From the NCBI RefSeq assembly GCF_019969845.1, contig NZ_JAHXYR010000009.1:124001-188000 (forward strand): a DNA stretch of 64,000 nt. The letters are read 5' to 3'. Source of the stretch: Sphingobacterium sp. GVS05A (GTDB lineage Bacteria > Bacteroidota > Bacteroidia > Sphingobacteriales > Sphingobacteriaceae). Position numbers and translations under genes: made by a program. This document shows, one piece after another, positions 1-8,748 of the stretch (position 1 is its first letter; every line of letters begins with the position of its first letter). The notes beneath the pieces were generated by a model. That model saw nothing but the letters and a program-made list of their open reading frames with translations. It ran no database searches and had not been told where the DNA came from.

Positions 1-328
1 AATCCTCCACATTGATCTGGTCGTTTGTGGCTTTAGTCGCAAGTTTACCGAGATCAATTCGAGCGGGAGCTAGATTTAATTTTTCCAATCCCCGGGCAAC
101 ATTCAATAGATCAAATATGGACAGTATATTGCCGGTAAGGATAGTGCTTTCCCGGAGGTGGTTGAGAATCACACTTACTTTTTCATCAACAAGCTGCTCT
201 CTGAACAGAACGAGCTCAACAGCCTGGTTATACCAAAGATTACTAATGATTTGAATCAGTTCGACGGCTGCATTTTGCTGCTCTCTGTAACTTTTGATTT
301 CTAAGTCAAAAGAAGGACTATGTAACAT
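1..328 (-). CDS. Probable long-form glyceraldehyde-3-phosphate dehydrogenase, N-terminal part (runs off window)
   Basis: The frame opens with ATG at 328 and stays open to the left edge, giving 109 residues. It has a helical N-terminal region with the stretches NAAVELIQIISNLWYNQAVE and LAPARIDLGKLA. As I recall the family, the ~480-residue GAPDH of Flavobacteriia and Sphingobacteriia begins with a similar extension (pattern LWYDKAVELVLFRNQL ... LPPAKIDIGKL) before the NAD-binding Rossmann fold. That fold and the catalytic Cys would lie outside the window, so the call rests on the extension alone. A TATGTTTG -7 element lies at 354-361, 25 nt upstream. Glycolytic GAPDH is the best reading; another protein with a related helical domain is possible. 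Confidence 0.5.
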   Translation of the reverse strand, partial: MLHSPSFDLEIKSYREQQNAAVELIQIISNLWYNQAVELVLFREQLVDEKVSVILNHLRESTILTGNILSIFDLLNVARGLEKLNLAPARIDLGKLATKATNDQINVED

Positions 329-353
329 AATATTTTTATAATAGATTATGTTG

Positions 354-361
354 CAAACATA
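354..361 (-). promoter_or_regulatory. -7 promoter element (TATGTTTG) of the GAPDH-like gene
   Basis: On the minus strand this reads TATGTTTG, an exact match to the Bacteroidota -7 consensus TAnnTTTG, 25 nt before the ATG at 328. The rest of the 138-bp gap to hemW (329-466) is A+T-rich and holds nothing else I recognise. Confidence 0.5.
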
Positions 362-466
362 GTATAAACAGAGCTAAAAAAGCGATTTGATTTTCATTTT
401 CGTAATTATTTAAATAAAAATATGTTTATTATTGCTGTTTTGATAATTTTTCAGACTTTTTTGTTG

Positions 467-1594
467 TTAATTTTCAATAATAAATAATTCGGACATGATA
501 TGGTCCGCCATTAATTTACCAGAATCTGTTAATCTCAATTTACTATCGTCTAAAATTAATTGTTGCTGCTCGAGAAATGGTGCGGCATCTTCCATAATTT
601 TGCTTTTAACGGTGTAATCAAAATTCTTTTCTAACTGCTCCAGATCAAGCCCCCACATGGTGCGCAGTGAGGTCATAATACACTCATTGATCTGATCGCG
701 GACAGATAGATGCTCGATCTCCAAGGGAAGCTGGTTGGTCTGTATGGAGCCGATATACTTGGCGTTATTGGCGATATTCCACGATCTAGAATGACCATTG
801 AATGAATGGGCCGAAGGGCCGATACCTAGGTAATGTTTGCCTTTCCAATAGTTAGTATTGTGACGTGCATATAAGCCATTTTTAGCAAAATTGGAAATTT
901 CATATTGTTCATAACCCGCACCTTTCAATGTTTCGATCAGCAGATTCATCTGATCGGCCGCCTGATCTGAATCAATGGCTGGACTCATGCCCTTCTTGAT
1001 GAAATGATCTAGTGCTGTTTTGGCTTCCACAGTCATTGAGTAAGAAGAGATATGGGGGATTGCAAAATCGATCAGTTGTTGCATATTGTAACGCCATTTT
1101 TCATCCGTCAACAAGGGGTAGCCATAAATAAGATCACAGGTGATGTTCTCAAATCCTGCATCCTGTACACGCATGATTGCTGCGGATGCTTCCTGTCTGG
1201 TATGCGCCCGATTCATCCATTTCAGATCTTCCTCAAAAAAAGATTGTACCCCTATACTGAACCTATTCACGGGAGTTGATCTTAATGCATTCACTTTTGC
1301 AGCATTAAGATCATCTGGATTAGCTTCCAACGTAATTTCAGCATGATCACTTATGTCAAATTGTTTGGCAACAGCATCAATGATCTTTGAGATTTCGTCC
1401 GCCTCCAACAGCGAGGGAGTCCCACCACCAAAATAAATGGATTCAACTTTTCTGTCTTCCAAATATGGAGACCTAAGTTCGATTTCTCGCAAAAGGGCAT
1501 TAACCATTTCGGTCTTGTATTGCAGTGAAGTACTGAAATGGAAATCACAATAATGGCAAGCCTGTTTGCAGAATGGGATATGGATGTAAATCAT
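467..1594 (-). CDS. hemW: Radical SAM heme chaperone HemW
   Basis: The 375-residue protein belongs to the HemW (oxygen-independent coproporphyrinogen oxidase-like) radical SAM family, which binds heme and a [4Fe-4S] cluster and delivers heme to target proteins. It begins MIYIHIPFC and has the CxxxCxxC cluster motif at residues 9-16 followed by DF, and the GGGTPS motif of the SAM-binding region. The C-terminal HemW domain is present and the length is normal. The frame extends 15 codons further upstream, but the ATG at 1594 is preferred because the family begins here and a -7 promoter element sits 5 nt ahead of it, inside the longer reading. A transcriptional role in heme or porphyrin synthesis cannot be judged from the neighbours. 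Confidence 0.9.
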   Translation of the reverse strand: MIYIHIPFCKQACHYCDFHFSTSLQYKTEMVNALLREIELRSPYLEDRKVESIYFGGGTPSLLEADEISKIIDAVAKQFDISDHAEITLEANPDDLNAAKVNALRSTPVNRFSIGVQSFFEEDLKWMNRAHTRQEASAAIMRVQDAGFENITCDLIYGYPLLTDEKWRYNMQQLIDFAIPHISSYSMTVEAKTALDHFIKKGMSPAIDSDQAADQMNLLIETLKGAGYEQYEISNFAKNGLYARHNTNYWKGKHYLGIGPSAHSFNGHSRSWNIANNAKYIGSIQTNQLPLEIEHLSVRDQINECIMTSLRTMWGLDLEQLEKNFDYTVKSKIMEDAAPFLEQQQLILDDSKLRLTDSGKLMADHIMSELFIIEN

Positions 1595-1599
1595 GGGCA

Positions 1600-1607
1600 C
1601 AAATATA
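1600..1607 (-). promoter_or_regulatory. -7 promoter element (TATATTTG) of hemW
   Basis: Minus-strand TATATTTG matches TAnnTTTG with only 5 nt between it and the hemW ATG at 1594, implying an almost leaderless transcript. It lies inside the longer frame, which argues against any start upstream of 1594. Confidence 0.55.
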
Positions 1608-1846
1608 CCAAGACTGGTCCAACTTCGGCGTTTATTCACATTTTTTCTTCCATTTGTGGAGTCGTTTCCACCATCCTTGGATATTTTTATTGGGAAGCAA
1701 AACCCGTGTTATGTAACGTCAATGTTGAATGGGGGTTATTTTTAGAAATAGTCTTTTAAAAATAGGAGATAAAGAGTTTGACAACAAAGGAGTTATTTTC
1801 TATCTTGATGGTCAGATTCATTTTACATAATCAAAAAACCAATCTT

Positions 1847-2968
1847 ATGAAAATATCTTCCCGTCGTGACTTTCTGAAAAATGTCATTGGTGCATCGAGT
1901 ATGCTACTGCTTTCACAGCAAGGGTTTGCGGTGAATAATCGGTATGAAGAAGCATTTGTCGATAAGTTGCTCCCAGCACCAAAGGGAGGCGGATTTGCGA
2001 TGAGAGATTATTGGATATGGGATCCTTCAGTGATTAAGGGCGAAGATGGTAGATATCATATGTTTGCATCACGTTGGAGCAAAAAATATGGCTTTGGTAA
2101 TTGGGTTACCAATTCCGAAGTCGTGCGAGCGATTGCTGATACACCGGAGGGGCCTTATGAATTTGTCGAAGTGGTATTGCCTGCCCGTGGGAAAAGGTAT
2201 TTTGATGGTTGTACAACCCACAATCCTCGGATTGTTAAAAATGGTGACTATTATGTGCTTTATTATTTTGGAAACAATTATGAGGAGCCCAATCCTAGTT
2301 TTTCCGAGAATGTTTGGGAATCGGGGTTGGGACAGAAGGCTTGGATGCATAAACGTATTGGAATGGCTTATTCAAAGTCGATATCAGGTCCTTGGAAGCG
2401 CGTCGATCAACCGATTTTGAATCCGAGGCTAGGGGAGTGGGATACTTCCATAACATCCAATCCTTCTCCGGTAGTTTTGCCAGACGGAAAGGTATATTTG
2501 ATCTATAAATCATCACCTGTGAATTATAATCCCCCTTTGCTATTGGGGGCGGCGCAAGCAGATTCGTTCTTGGGGCCATATCTTCGTTTGTCTAATAAAC
2601 CTATTTTTTCTTTCCATAGCGATCAAAATCATGAAAATGATGTGGAAGATCCTTTCGTATGGCATAATGGTCGGCATTTTGAATTGATTATGAAAGACCG
2701 CTATGGCAAAATCTGTGGGGAAGAGGGCGGCGGTATCTATGCGTATTCGAAAGATGGAATTGATTGGCATCTGTCAAAAGCAGTTAAAGCCTATTCCAAG
2801 ACGATCCGTTGGAATGATGGTTCTGTCAGCCATCAAGCCAATTTTGAACGGCCATTTCTACTATTTGAAAATGGGAAACCGACACATCTTTTTGCGGCTA
2901 CAGGAGATGGGGCGGAGTCTTATCAGTTTGAACGGACCTGGAATATGGTCATTCCTTTGAAGGTATAA
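1847..2968 (+). CDS. Tat-exported glycoside hydrolase-like protein (five-bladed beta-propeller, GH43/GH117-type)
   Basis: The 373-residue protein starts with a twin-arginine-type signal (SSRRDFLKNVIG near residues 4-15, then a hydrophobic stretch ending QGFA), so a folded export is likely. The mature part has repeated blades of glycosidase-like propellers: YWIWDPSVIKGEDGRYHMFA, THNPRIVKNGDYYVLYYFG, SNPSPVVLPDGKVYLIYKS and VEDPFVWHNGRHFELIMKD. The Asp in the DPS/EDPF motifs fits family 43-like catalytic or binding residues. I choose the ATG at 1847 because it places the RR motif at the N terminus; 23 more codons lie in frame upstream. Substrate is unknown. It stands alone between hemW and an M1 peptidase, with no SusC/SusD pair nearby. 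Confidence 0.7.
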   Translation: MKISSRRDFLKNVIGASSMLLLSQQGFAVNNRYEEAFVDKLLPAPKGGGFAMRDYWIWDPSVIKGEDGRYHMFASRWSKKYGFGNWVTNSEVVRAIADTPEGPYEFVEVVLPARGKRYFDGCTTHNPRIVKNGDYYVLYYFGNNYEEPNPSFSENVWESGLGQKAWMHKRIGMAYSKSISGPWKRVDQPILNPRLGEWDTSITSNPSPVVLPDGKVYLIYKSSPVNYNPPLLLGAAQADSFLGPYLRLSNKPIFSFHSDQNHENDVEDPFVWHNGRHFELIMKDRYGKICGEEGGGIYAYSKDGIDWHLSKAVKAYSKTIRWNDGSVSHQANFERPFLLFENGKPTHLFAATGDGAESYQFERTWNMVIPLKV

Positions 2969-2970
2969 TA

Positions 2971-3009
2971 AAAGAGCTGTATCAAATTTTTAGTATGATA
3001 CAGCTCTTT
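2971..3009. terminator. Bidirectional terminator between the glycosidase-like gene and the M1 peptidase
   Basis: A 14-bp perfect inverted repeat (2971-2984 AAAGAGCTGTATCA with 2996-3009) and an 11-nt loop lies between two convergent genes. A- and T-rich flanks make it usable on both strands. Confidence 0.8.
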
Positions 3010-3077
3010 ATGATTTTTATGATTTCATCAAAGGAACAGCAATCTGTTTATAGATGCTTATTTTTTCAGCATTTGAA

Positions 3078-4955
3078 TTAGCGTGTGAGGCTATTGTTCG
3101 CCGATTCCACATCCGCAAGCCGAAGCGATGGATCTATTGTGATTCTTTTTGGTGCCTTATTGACTGAAATTTTATATTCAGGGTTTGTCCAGAACCAATC
3201 CTTCAGTACTGTGCGTTTTATACCCTTGTAGATCTCAAAATTTTCCTCCGGTTTTTCACCGCGCATTTCACGTAAAGGAATGTAAAATAGTTCTTTGCTT
3301 CCATCTTGATATTCTACAAGTATATCGAGTGGCATCGCAAAGTTTGATTTATTGAGCAGTTGAATTTCTGAATCAGTTACATGGCCAATTGCATAATCAA
3401 TTTGGCGTGTCGTATTGATGAACAAATTGAAATACCACTTCAGGTTTATTCCGGATACATCCTCTGCAACACGTTTGAAATCATTAGGTGTAGGATGTTT
3501 GAATTTCCAGATGTCGTAGAATTTCAAAAAGGTTTTCTCTAGATTTTCCTGACCGATAATGTAGCCTAATTGCTCCGCTAGCACAGCACCCTTATTGTAA
3601 GCCTCATTACTATACCCATAATTCGTATTGTAATAATCCGCAAGCAGGCTCATCGGCTCTTCCTTGCCCGAAAGTGCAAGTTTATAATAAGCCCGATAAG
3701 CATCGATAAGAGGATTGGATGCAATGGCTCCTCTTTTTTCGAAGAGATGCTGCATGGCCAATTCTTCCACATAGGAAGTAAATCCTTCATCAAACCACTC
3801 ATCTACGGTTTCATTGATTCCAAATAAATGTTGATACCAGGAGTGAGCAGATTCGTGAAAAATTACACCAACAAGGCTTTTCAGATTACGGCCACCGGTA
3901 ATCAATGTCGCTGTTCCATATTCCATACCGCCGTCGCCGCCTTGGATGATGGTGTAGGTTGGCCAAGGATAAGTGCCAAACTTAGCACTGCAGAAATCGA
4001 AAAATTCGGTTGATAGGCCCAGGGCTGTCTTCCAATTTGAAATGACCTCTTTGTCAGTAGGAAGGTAAACTGTATAAACTTTGATTCCATTTTTGCTAGC
4101 AGCCGAGTCTACAATAAATTTGGGGTCTGCAGCCCAAACGAAATCGTGAATATTTTGGGCTTTGTAATGCCATGTAGCCTTACCATTGCTGGCTTTTACT
4201 TTCGCTTTTGCCTGATAGCCTTTTACCTCATCTGGATTTTGAAGAACACCTGATGCACCGACAACATAATTCTTGTTGAGGTGTATAGTGACGTCAAAGT
4301 TGCCGAAAGGGGCTATAAACTCACGACCTATATATTCGTCGAGATGCCAGCCGAATTCATCAAACTGAGCCATCTTCGGATACCATTGTGCCATAGAAAG
4401 CGCTACGCCTTCTGCCGAATTGCGGCCTGACCTCCGGATCTGTTCAGGTACCTGTGCAGTCCATTCTATATTAAAATTAGCTGTTTCTCCATCTTGGATC
4501 GCAGTGGGTAGGGTGACTTCTAGTATGGTACCATCTATCTTATAGCTTGTATTGACCCCATTCACGCTGAGGCTTTTGATTTTTTGGTAGCCGATCTGAT
4601 TGGGTTGTAACGTTTCGATACGGCTTTGTAATATTGGTTTTTCTTTGGTGCCAATATTTGATACCATCCGTTTATCTGGATCGCTGATGTTTTTCAACCG
4701 GTAATCCATCATTGATCCTGGTTGGAATGCGTTAAAATATAAATGAAAATAAACTTTTTTTAAGGATTGGCCTGAATTGTTGCTATATTTCAAAGCCATT
4801 TTTCCATCATATTGATAAGCTTTTTCATCCACGTTGACGTCCATTGTATAGTCAACCTTCTGCTGCCAGAATCCTTTTCTCTGGGCCTTTACTTCCTGTC
4901 CTCCAATATTTATGACACATATAAGTGCTAGAAAGGACAATATTTTGATTTTCAT
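3078..4955 (-). CDS. Exported M1 family metallopeptidase
   Basis: The 625-residue protein has an N-terminal signal peptide (cut near residue 24, VKAQ). The zinc site is complete: HESAH at 367-371 and Glu390 in WFDEGFTSY, matching HExxH-x18-E. The exopeptidase loop reads GGMEYG (342-347) in place of the usual GAMEN. Length and order (N-terminal beta domain, thermolysin-like domain, C-terminal region) fit the short bacterial M1 aminopeptidases of Bacteroidota. It probably releases amino acids from peptides in the periplasm or at the surface. A TAAGTTTG element sits 4 nt before the ATG. Specificity cannot be told from sequence alone. Confidence 0.88.
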   Translation of the reverse strand: MKIKILSFLALICVINIGGQEVKAQRKGFWQQKVDYTMDVNVDEKAYQYDGKMALKYSNNSGQSLKKVYFHLYFNAFQPGSMMDYRLKNISDPDKRMVSNIGTKEKPILQSRIETLQPNQIGYQKIKSLSVNGVNTSYKIDGTILEVTLPTAIQDGETANFNIEWTAQVPEQIRRSGRNSAEGVALSMAQWYPKMAQFDEFGWHLDEYIGREFIAPFGNFDVTIHLNKNYVVGASGVLQNPDEVKGYQAKAKVKASNGKATWHYKAQNIHDFVWAADPKFIVDSAASKNGIKVYTVYLPTDKEVISNWKTALGLSTEFFDFCSAKFGTYPWPTYTIIQGGDGGMEYGTATLITGGRNLKSLVGVIFHESAHSWYQHLFGINETVDEWFDEGFTSYVEELAMQHLFEKRGAIASNPLIDAYRAYYKLALSGKEEPMSLLADYYNTNYGYSNEAYNKGAVLAEQLGYIIGQENLEKTFLKFYDIWKFKHPTPNDFKRVAEDVSGINLKWYFNLFINTTRQIDYAIGHVTDSEIQLLNKSNFAMPLDILVEYQDGSKELFYIPLREMRGEKPEENFEIYKGIKRTVLKDWFWTNPEYKISVNKAPKRITIDPSLRLADVESANNSLTR

Positions 4956-4959
4956 GTTC

Positions 4960-4967
4960 CAAACTTA
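4960..4967 (-). promoter_or_regulatory. -7 promoter element (TAAGTTTG) of the M1 peptidase
   Basis: Minus-strand TAAGTTTG matches TAnnTTTG, 4 nt before the ATG at 4955. Transcription would start at or next to the start codon. Confidence 0.5.
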
Positions 4968-5115
4968 CAAAATTGTCTCAAGAAATGCCGATTAATCAGC
5001 CCAATCGTACTAAATGTCATCAAATCTTGACGAAAAGTGATTTGATTATTAATAATTGGCTTGGTTTTGGTTAGAAAATTTATCTGATGAGTTACTAAAT
5101 ATTACAAATAAATTT

Positions 5116-5973
5116 ATGGAAAATCTGTATTATAAGCCTTCGGGGAAGGTGCCTGCTTTCGCATTAATCGGCTCGCTTGTGTTGGGTATTGTAGGGTCAA
5201 TTATTTTGGCAATTGTCTATATCGCCTTACAGTGGTTTATTCCGATTGTCTATTTCAATGTCTTTATCACACTTGGATTTGGAGCAGGACTGTTTTATCT
5301 GCTTAATTTTTGTTTCAAACAATGGAAGCTCAGGAACAAAGGTGTTGCGATTATCATCACACTGATCGTTGCTATAGTTGGTTTTTATGCACAGTGGGCT
5401 CTGTTTGTTTCGTTGATGTATAATGCTGAAGGTACCATGGGTGGAGACACCTGGGTGAAATCTTCTTTTAGCCTAGAAGGCTTTAAAGCATTTTTTATGC
5501 ACCCCTCTTTTATCTGGGAGGCATTACAGGGCTTAAATGAGGTTGGTACATTTAGCTTGAAGAAATCAACTGTGTCAGGAGGGATGCTTTGGGCCGTATG
5601 GGGAATTGAAATGGCAATCATTCTGATTACACCTATTATTATGGCTTTCCGGGGTATTACCATTTATCCTTTTTCAGAGAAAGACGAGATCTGGATGAAC
5701 AAACGGATTTTACCGGGGCGATTAAAGTTTGTTGAGGACAAAGATGCTATGGCGAACACATTGGCCAATCATGATTTTGCCTATGTCTACGATCATCTTT
5801 CCGATGAAGAAGAGCATTTTTCTTTTGCAACGGCAGAAGTGTACGAATCGGATACCGATGACCATCAATACCTGACCATCTATAATCATCAATTCGTGGA
5901 GAAGAAAGGGAAGATGGAGGAAAAGAAAGATGAGGTTATTGAATTCCTTCGAATTAACAGGAATAGCTTATAG
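5116..5973 (+). CDS. Membrane protein of unknown function
   Basis: The 285-residue protein has about four hydrophobic membrane segments in its first 200 residues (starting near residues 15, 45, 75 and 160), then a soluble acidic C-terminal part of about 90 residues. I do not recognise the family; similar membrane proteins with a small cytoplasmic tail are common as hypotheticals in Sphingobacteriaceae. The frame continues upstream to a TTG at 5056, but the ATG at 5116 is preferred because the added residues look non-membrane and no promoter element supports the longer form. It is divergent from the M1 peptidase and ends at a strong terminator, so it appears monocistronic. Confidence 0.6.
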   Translation: MENLYYKPSGKVPAFALIGSLVLGIVGSIILAIVYIALQWFIPIVYFNVFITLGFGAGLFYLLNFCFKQWKLRNKGVAIIITLIVAIVGFYAQWALFVSLMYNAEGTMGGDTWVKSSFSLEGFKAFFMHPSFIWEALQGLNEVGTFSLKKSTVSGGMLWAVWGIEMAIILITPIIMAFRGITIYPFSEKDEIWMNKRILPGRLKFVEDKDAMANTLANHDFAYVYDHLSDEEEHFSFATAEVYESDTDDHQYLTIYNHQFVEKKGKMEEKKDEVIEFLRINRNSL

Positions 5974-6002
5974 AAGCAGCTGAATGACTGAGATTATGTG
6001 AA

Positions 6003-6043
6003 AATAAAATAGCTCCAGGATTTATTTCTGGAGCTATTTTATT
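6003..6043. terminator. Bidirectional terminator
   Basis: A 16-bp perfect inverted repeat (6003-6018 with 6028-6043) with a 9-nt loop between convergent genes; each arm ends in A/T-rich sequence. It should end both the membrane-protein gene and the sulfur operon. Confidence 0.85.
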
Positions 6044-6050
6044 CAACAGG

Positions 6051-7448
6051 CTATTTAACTAATAGACCACCTTTTGCTTTCCAGTCATTGATGGACGCAC
6101 TATATATTTTGATGTCTTTAATTCCATTTTTAGCTAAGATCGAAGCTGCAATTGTCGCCCGGTCTCCAGATTGACAATGCAGGTATAATTCTTTTGTGCG
6201 ATCAATTTTGTCTAGATTGTCTTCAATTGTTCCAACAAAGAGATGTGTGGCATGTGGTAGATGTCCTGCCGTAAATTCGGCTGTATTCCTGACATCCAGA
6301 ATCTGAACGTTGGGATTGTCAAGGACATCATTCATTTCCTGAAATCCGATAAGCTGTTGTTGCTCCAAAGGAATTCCCAATTGTGGAATGGCTTCGACTG
6401 TAATATAGCCGACAACATTGTCAAGACCTATGCGCATTAATTTACGTGCAATTTCGTCCTGTTCGTTTTCATCTATGATAAGAATAAATGGTTTTGTGTA
6501 ATCCAATATCCAGCCGGCCCAGGTGTTGAATGTCCGATTATGTTGTATGTTGATGCTGTTGGGAAGATAACCTTTCGCAAAATCAAATTTATGTCGTGTA
6601 TCGATGACGGTGGTACCTGACTGATACAGTCTGGTAAACTCTTCCATCGAAAGCTTGGGATACTGAGGTACGCTTGTCTGTAGCGGACGCATGATTTTGT
6701 TGAGTTTCTTCATCATGGCAAAATAGCGCGGCGGCTCAGGCTGTCCTTCTAAAAGTTCCGCAACAAAATCACTTTCATTATTTTGATATTGAAACGCCCA
6801 GTTGCGTATCCGTTCATAACCAACGGTTGAGCTAGGTACAGCACCCAATGCTTTACCACATGCTGATCCAGCGCCATGGGCAGGCCACACCTGGATATAA
6901 TCTGGTAAAGTCAAAAAATGCTGTAAAGACTTAAACATCTGCTGTGCACCAACTTCCTTGGTACCAATGAGGCCAGCGGCATTCTCCAAAAGATCTGGAC
7001 GGCCAATATCTCCAACAAATACAAAATCACCTGTAAATATCATCACCGGATCCATTGTTGCTGGCGTATCAATTAAAACAAAACTAAGACTCTCAGGCGT
7101 ATGTCCAGGAGTATGGAGCACCTTAAAAATTAGATTTCCAAGATGGATCTGATCACCGTCTTTTAATCCGATATGGGGAAATTCATATTGCCAATCCTCG
7201 CCTCCTTCGTCGGAAAGGTAACATTGGGCGCCTGTTAGTTCGGCTAATTCCAATGTTCCAGAGAGATAATCAGCATGGATATGTGTTTCGGCAATATGTG
7301 TAATTTTTAAATTGTTTTTTGCTGCAATCTCTAAGTAAGTGTCGACATCTCTTTTGGGGTCAATTACCATGGCAACACCCTTGGCCTGACAGCCAATTAA
7401 ATAACTTGAATGTGCTAAAGATGACTCAAAAATGTGTTGAAAAAACAT
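6051..7448 (-). CDS. CstB-like persulfide dioxygenase-rhodanese fusion
   Basis: The 465-residue protein joins a metallo-beta-lactamase domain (about 1-240) to two rhodanese domains. Iron-site residues of the ETHE1/persulfide dioxygenase group are visible: H56, H58 and D60 in THIHADYLSG, H112 and H116 in HTPGHT, and D141 in TGDF. The first rhodanese domain (about 265-360) has no cysteine in its active loop, while the second has C425 in CQSGDR. This order matches Staphylococcus aureus CstB, which oxidises persulfides and makes thiosulfate. It is the last gene of the sulfur operon, 12 nt after the TauE gene. Expected role: detoxifying sulfide-derived persulfides in the cytoplasm. Confidence 0.85.
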   Translation of the reverse strand: MFFQHIFESSLAHSSYLIGCQAKGVAMVIDPKRDVDTYLEIAAKNNLKITHIAETHIHADYLSGTLELAELTGAQCYLSDEGGEDWQYEFPHIGLKDGDQIHLGNLIFKVLHTPGHTPESLSFVLIDTPATMDPVMIFTGDFVFVGDIGRPDLLENAAGLIGTKEVGAQQMFKSLQHFLTLPDYIQVWPAHGAGSACGKALGAVPSSTVGYERIRNWAFQYQNNESDFVAELLEGQPEPPRYFAMMKKLNKIMRPLQTSVPQYPKLSMEEFTRLYQSGTTVIDTRHKFDFAKGYLPNSINIQHNRTFNTWAGWILDYTKPFILIIDENEQDEIARKLMRIGLDNVVGYITVEAIPQLGIPLEQQQLIGFQEMNDVLDNPNVQILDVRNTAEFTAGHLPHATHLFVGTIEDNLDKIDRTKELYLHCQSGDRATIAASILAKNGIKDIKIYSASINDWKAKGGLLVK

Positions 7449-7460
7449 AATATATGATTT

Positions 7461-8276
7461 TTAGTGATTTACAAATTGAATGATTTCGAAAGTAAAAATT
7501 AGGATACCGATACTGATCAGGAAATAACCAAAGATCCCCTGTAGTCGTACCACCTCCAATTTGTCTTTCCATTTGGAACCAATCTGAAGGCCTATTAAAG
7601 TGATTAACGTAAAAGTAAGTAATATCGGCCAATTCATGTGGTTCAAGAGTTGGTAGTTTGCTACCAGACCAAAGGAGGCATTTAACCCAATGATGAATAG
7701 CGATGTTGCGATAGCCTGTTTTAATGGAATTCCCAAAAGGAGCACCAACGAGGGTACAATAATAAAACCCCCTCCGGCACCGACAAGTCCTGTCATGGCA
7801 CCGACCAGCAGACCCGCGATAATTATTTTGAGGACTTGACCAATATGCATCGTGACAGCTGGTATTTCGACCTGTTTCCTTCTGCGGATCATTGCCAGTG
7901 CGGAAATCAGTATAACAATCGAAAATAGCAGCATAATAACGTGATTTCTGGAGACCGCTATTTCTGCAAGATGAAATTGCGTTGGTATGGCGGTCAACAG
8001 GTGGCGCTTGGTCAAGTAGACCGACAGTAAAGACGGAACCAAAAAGAATGCTGTGGTCTTTAGATCTATTTCGCCTCTGGTCAGAGGTTTAATTGAGCCG
8101 ATTATGGCCAGTATTCCGATGGAGAACAGCGAATAATCAAGTGCATATTGGGGCTCAATATGAAATAGGTACACGAAGATCGGTAGTGTTAAAATACTGC
8201 CGCCACTCCCCATCAAACCCATTGATAGCCCAACCAATATCGCCAATAAAAAGCCAATTATAAATAGTAATTCCAT
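7461..8276 (-). CDS. TauE/SafE family sulfite/sulfur anion exporter
   Basis: The 271-residue integral membrane protein has the two inverted halves of the TauE/SafE family, each with a glycine-rich motif: GLMGSGGS near residue 20 and GLVGAGGGF in the second half, with about eight membrane segments. The family exports sulfite, sulfoacetate or related anions. The ATG at 8276 is preferred to an upstream in-frame start at 8366, because the upstream stretch is polar and would overlap the preceding gene. Its position between YeeE/YedE genes and a persulfide dioxygenase supports a role in exporting sulfite or thiosulfate made during sulfide detoxification. Confidence 0.85.
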   Translation of the reverse strand: MELLFIIGFLLAILVGLSMGLMGSGGSILTLPIFVYLFHIEPQYALDYSLFSIGILAIIGSIKPLTRGEIDLKTTAFFLVPSLLSVYLTKRHLLTAIPTQFHLAEIAVSRNHVIMLLFSIVILISALAMIRRRKQVEIPAVTMHIGQVLKIIIAGLLVGAMTGLVGAGGGFIIVPSLVLLLGIPLKQAIATSLFIIGLNASFGLVANYQLLNHMNWPILLTFTLITLIGLQIGSKWKDKLEVVRLQGIFGYFLISIGILIFTFEIIQFVNH

Positions 8277-8334
8277 GCTTGCTAAATCAAATGCTATTGT
8301 TATACCCACAGACTCATGATTGTCTATTCTCGGC

Positions 8335-8748
8335 TTAATGAGGCAGCTTGTGTCTAAGTAAACCATAGATCCATGTCCCTAGGATGGCGAAGATCAGTAC
8401 AATGCCCAATGTCAAATAGCCTGAGCCGATCAATGCAAACATAGGTCCCGGACAGGCTCCTGACAATGCCCAGCCCAGCCCGAAAATAGTGCCACCGACG
8501 AGATAGCGTGTGATGCTTTTGTCTTTCGCCTGAAATGCGATCTGCATGCCATTGCTGTCTTTAATCTGTTTCCGTTTGATAATTTGTACAATAATAATCG
8601 CTGTTGCGAGTGCTGTACCGATCATGCCATACATATGGAAAGAACGGAACTGAAACATCTCATAAATGCGATACCATGAAGCTGCTTCTGATTTGTATAA
8701 AATGATCCCAAATAAGATCCCAATCAATATAAATTTTACTGCTTTCAT
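8335..8748 (-). CDS. YeeE/YedE family sulfur-compound transport protein (second half)
   Basis: The 137-residue membrane protein has about four membrane segments and the signature GLGWALSGACPGP at about residues 90-102, with the conserved Cys of the YeeE/YedE (sulfur transport domain) family. It follows the first YeeE/YedE gene with no gap. The two short proteins together would give the equivalent of one full-length YeeE, whose characterised members import thiosulfate through a line of conserved cysteines. Direction and exact substrate here are inferred from family and operon. Confidence 0.8.
   Translation of the reverse strand: MKAVKFILIGILFGIILYKSEAASWYRIYEMFQFRSFHMYGMIGTALATAIIIVQIIKRKQIKDSNGMQIAFQAKDKSITRYLVGGTIFGLGWALSGACPGPMFALIGSGYLTLGIVLIFAILGTWIYGLLRHKLPH

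Noticed and set aside
5056..5115. TTG at 5056 as the start of the membrane protein
   Set aside because: An ATG at 5116 gives a sensible membrane-protein start; the extra 20 residues have no signal-peptide character.
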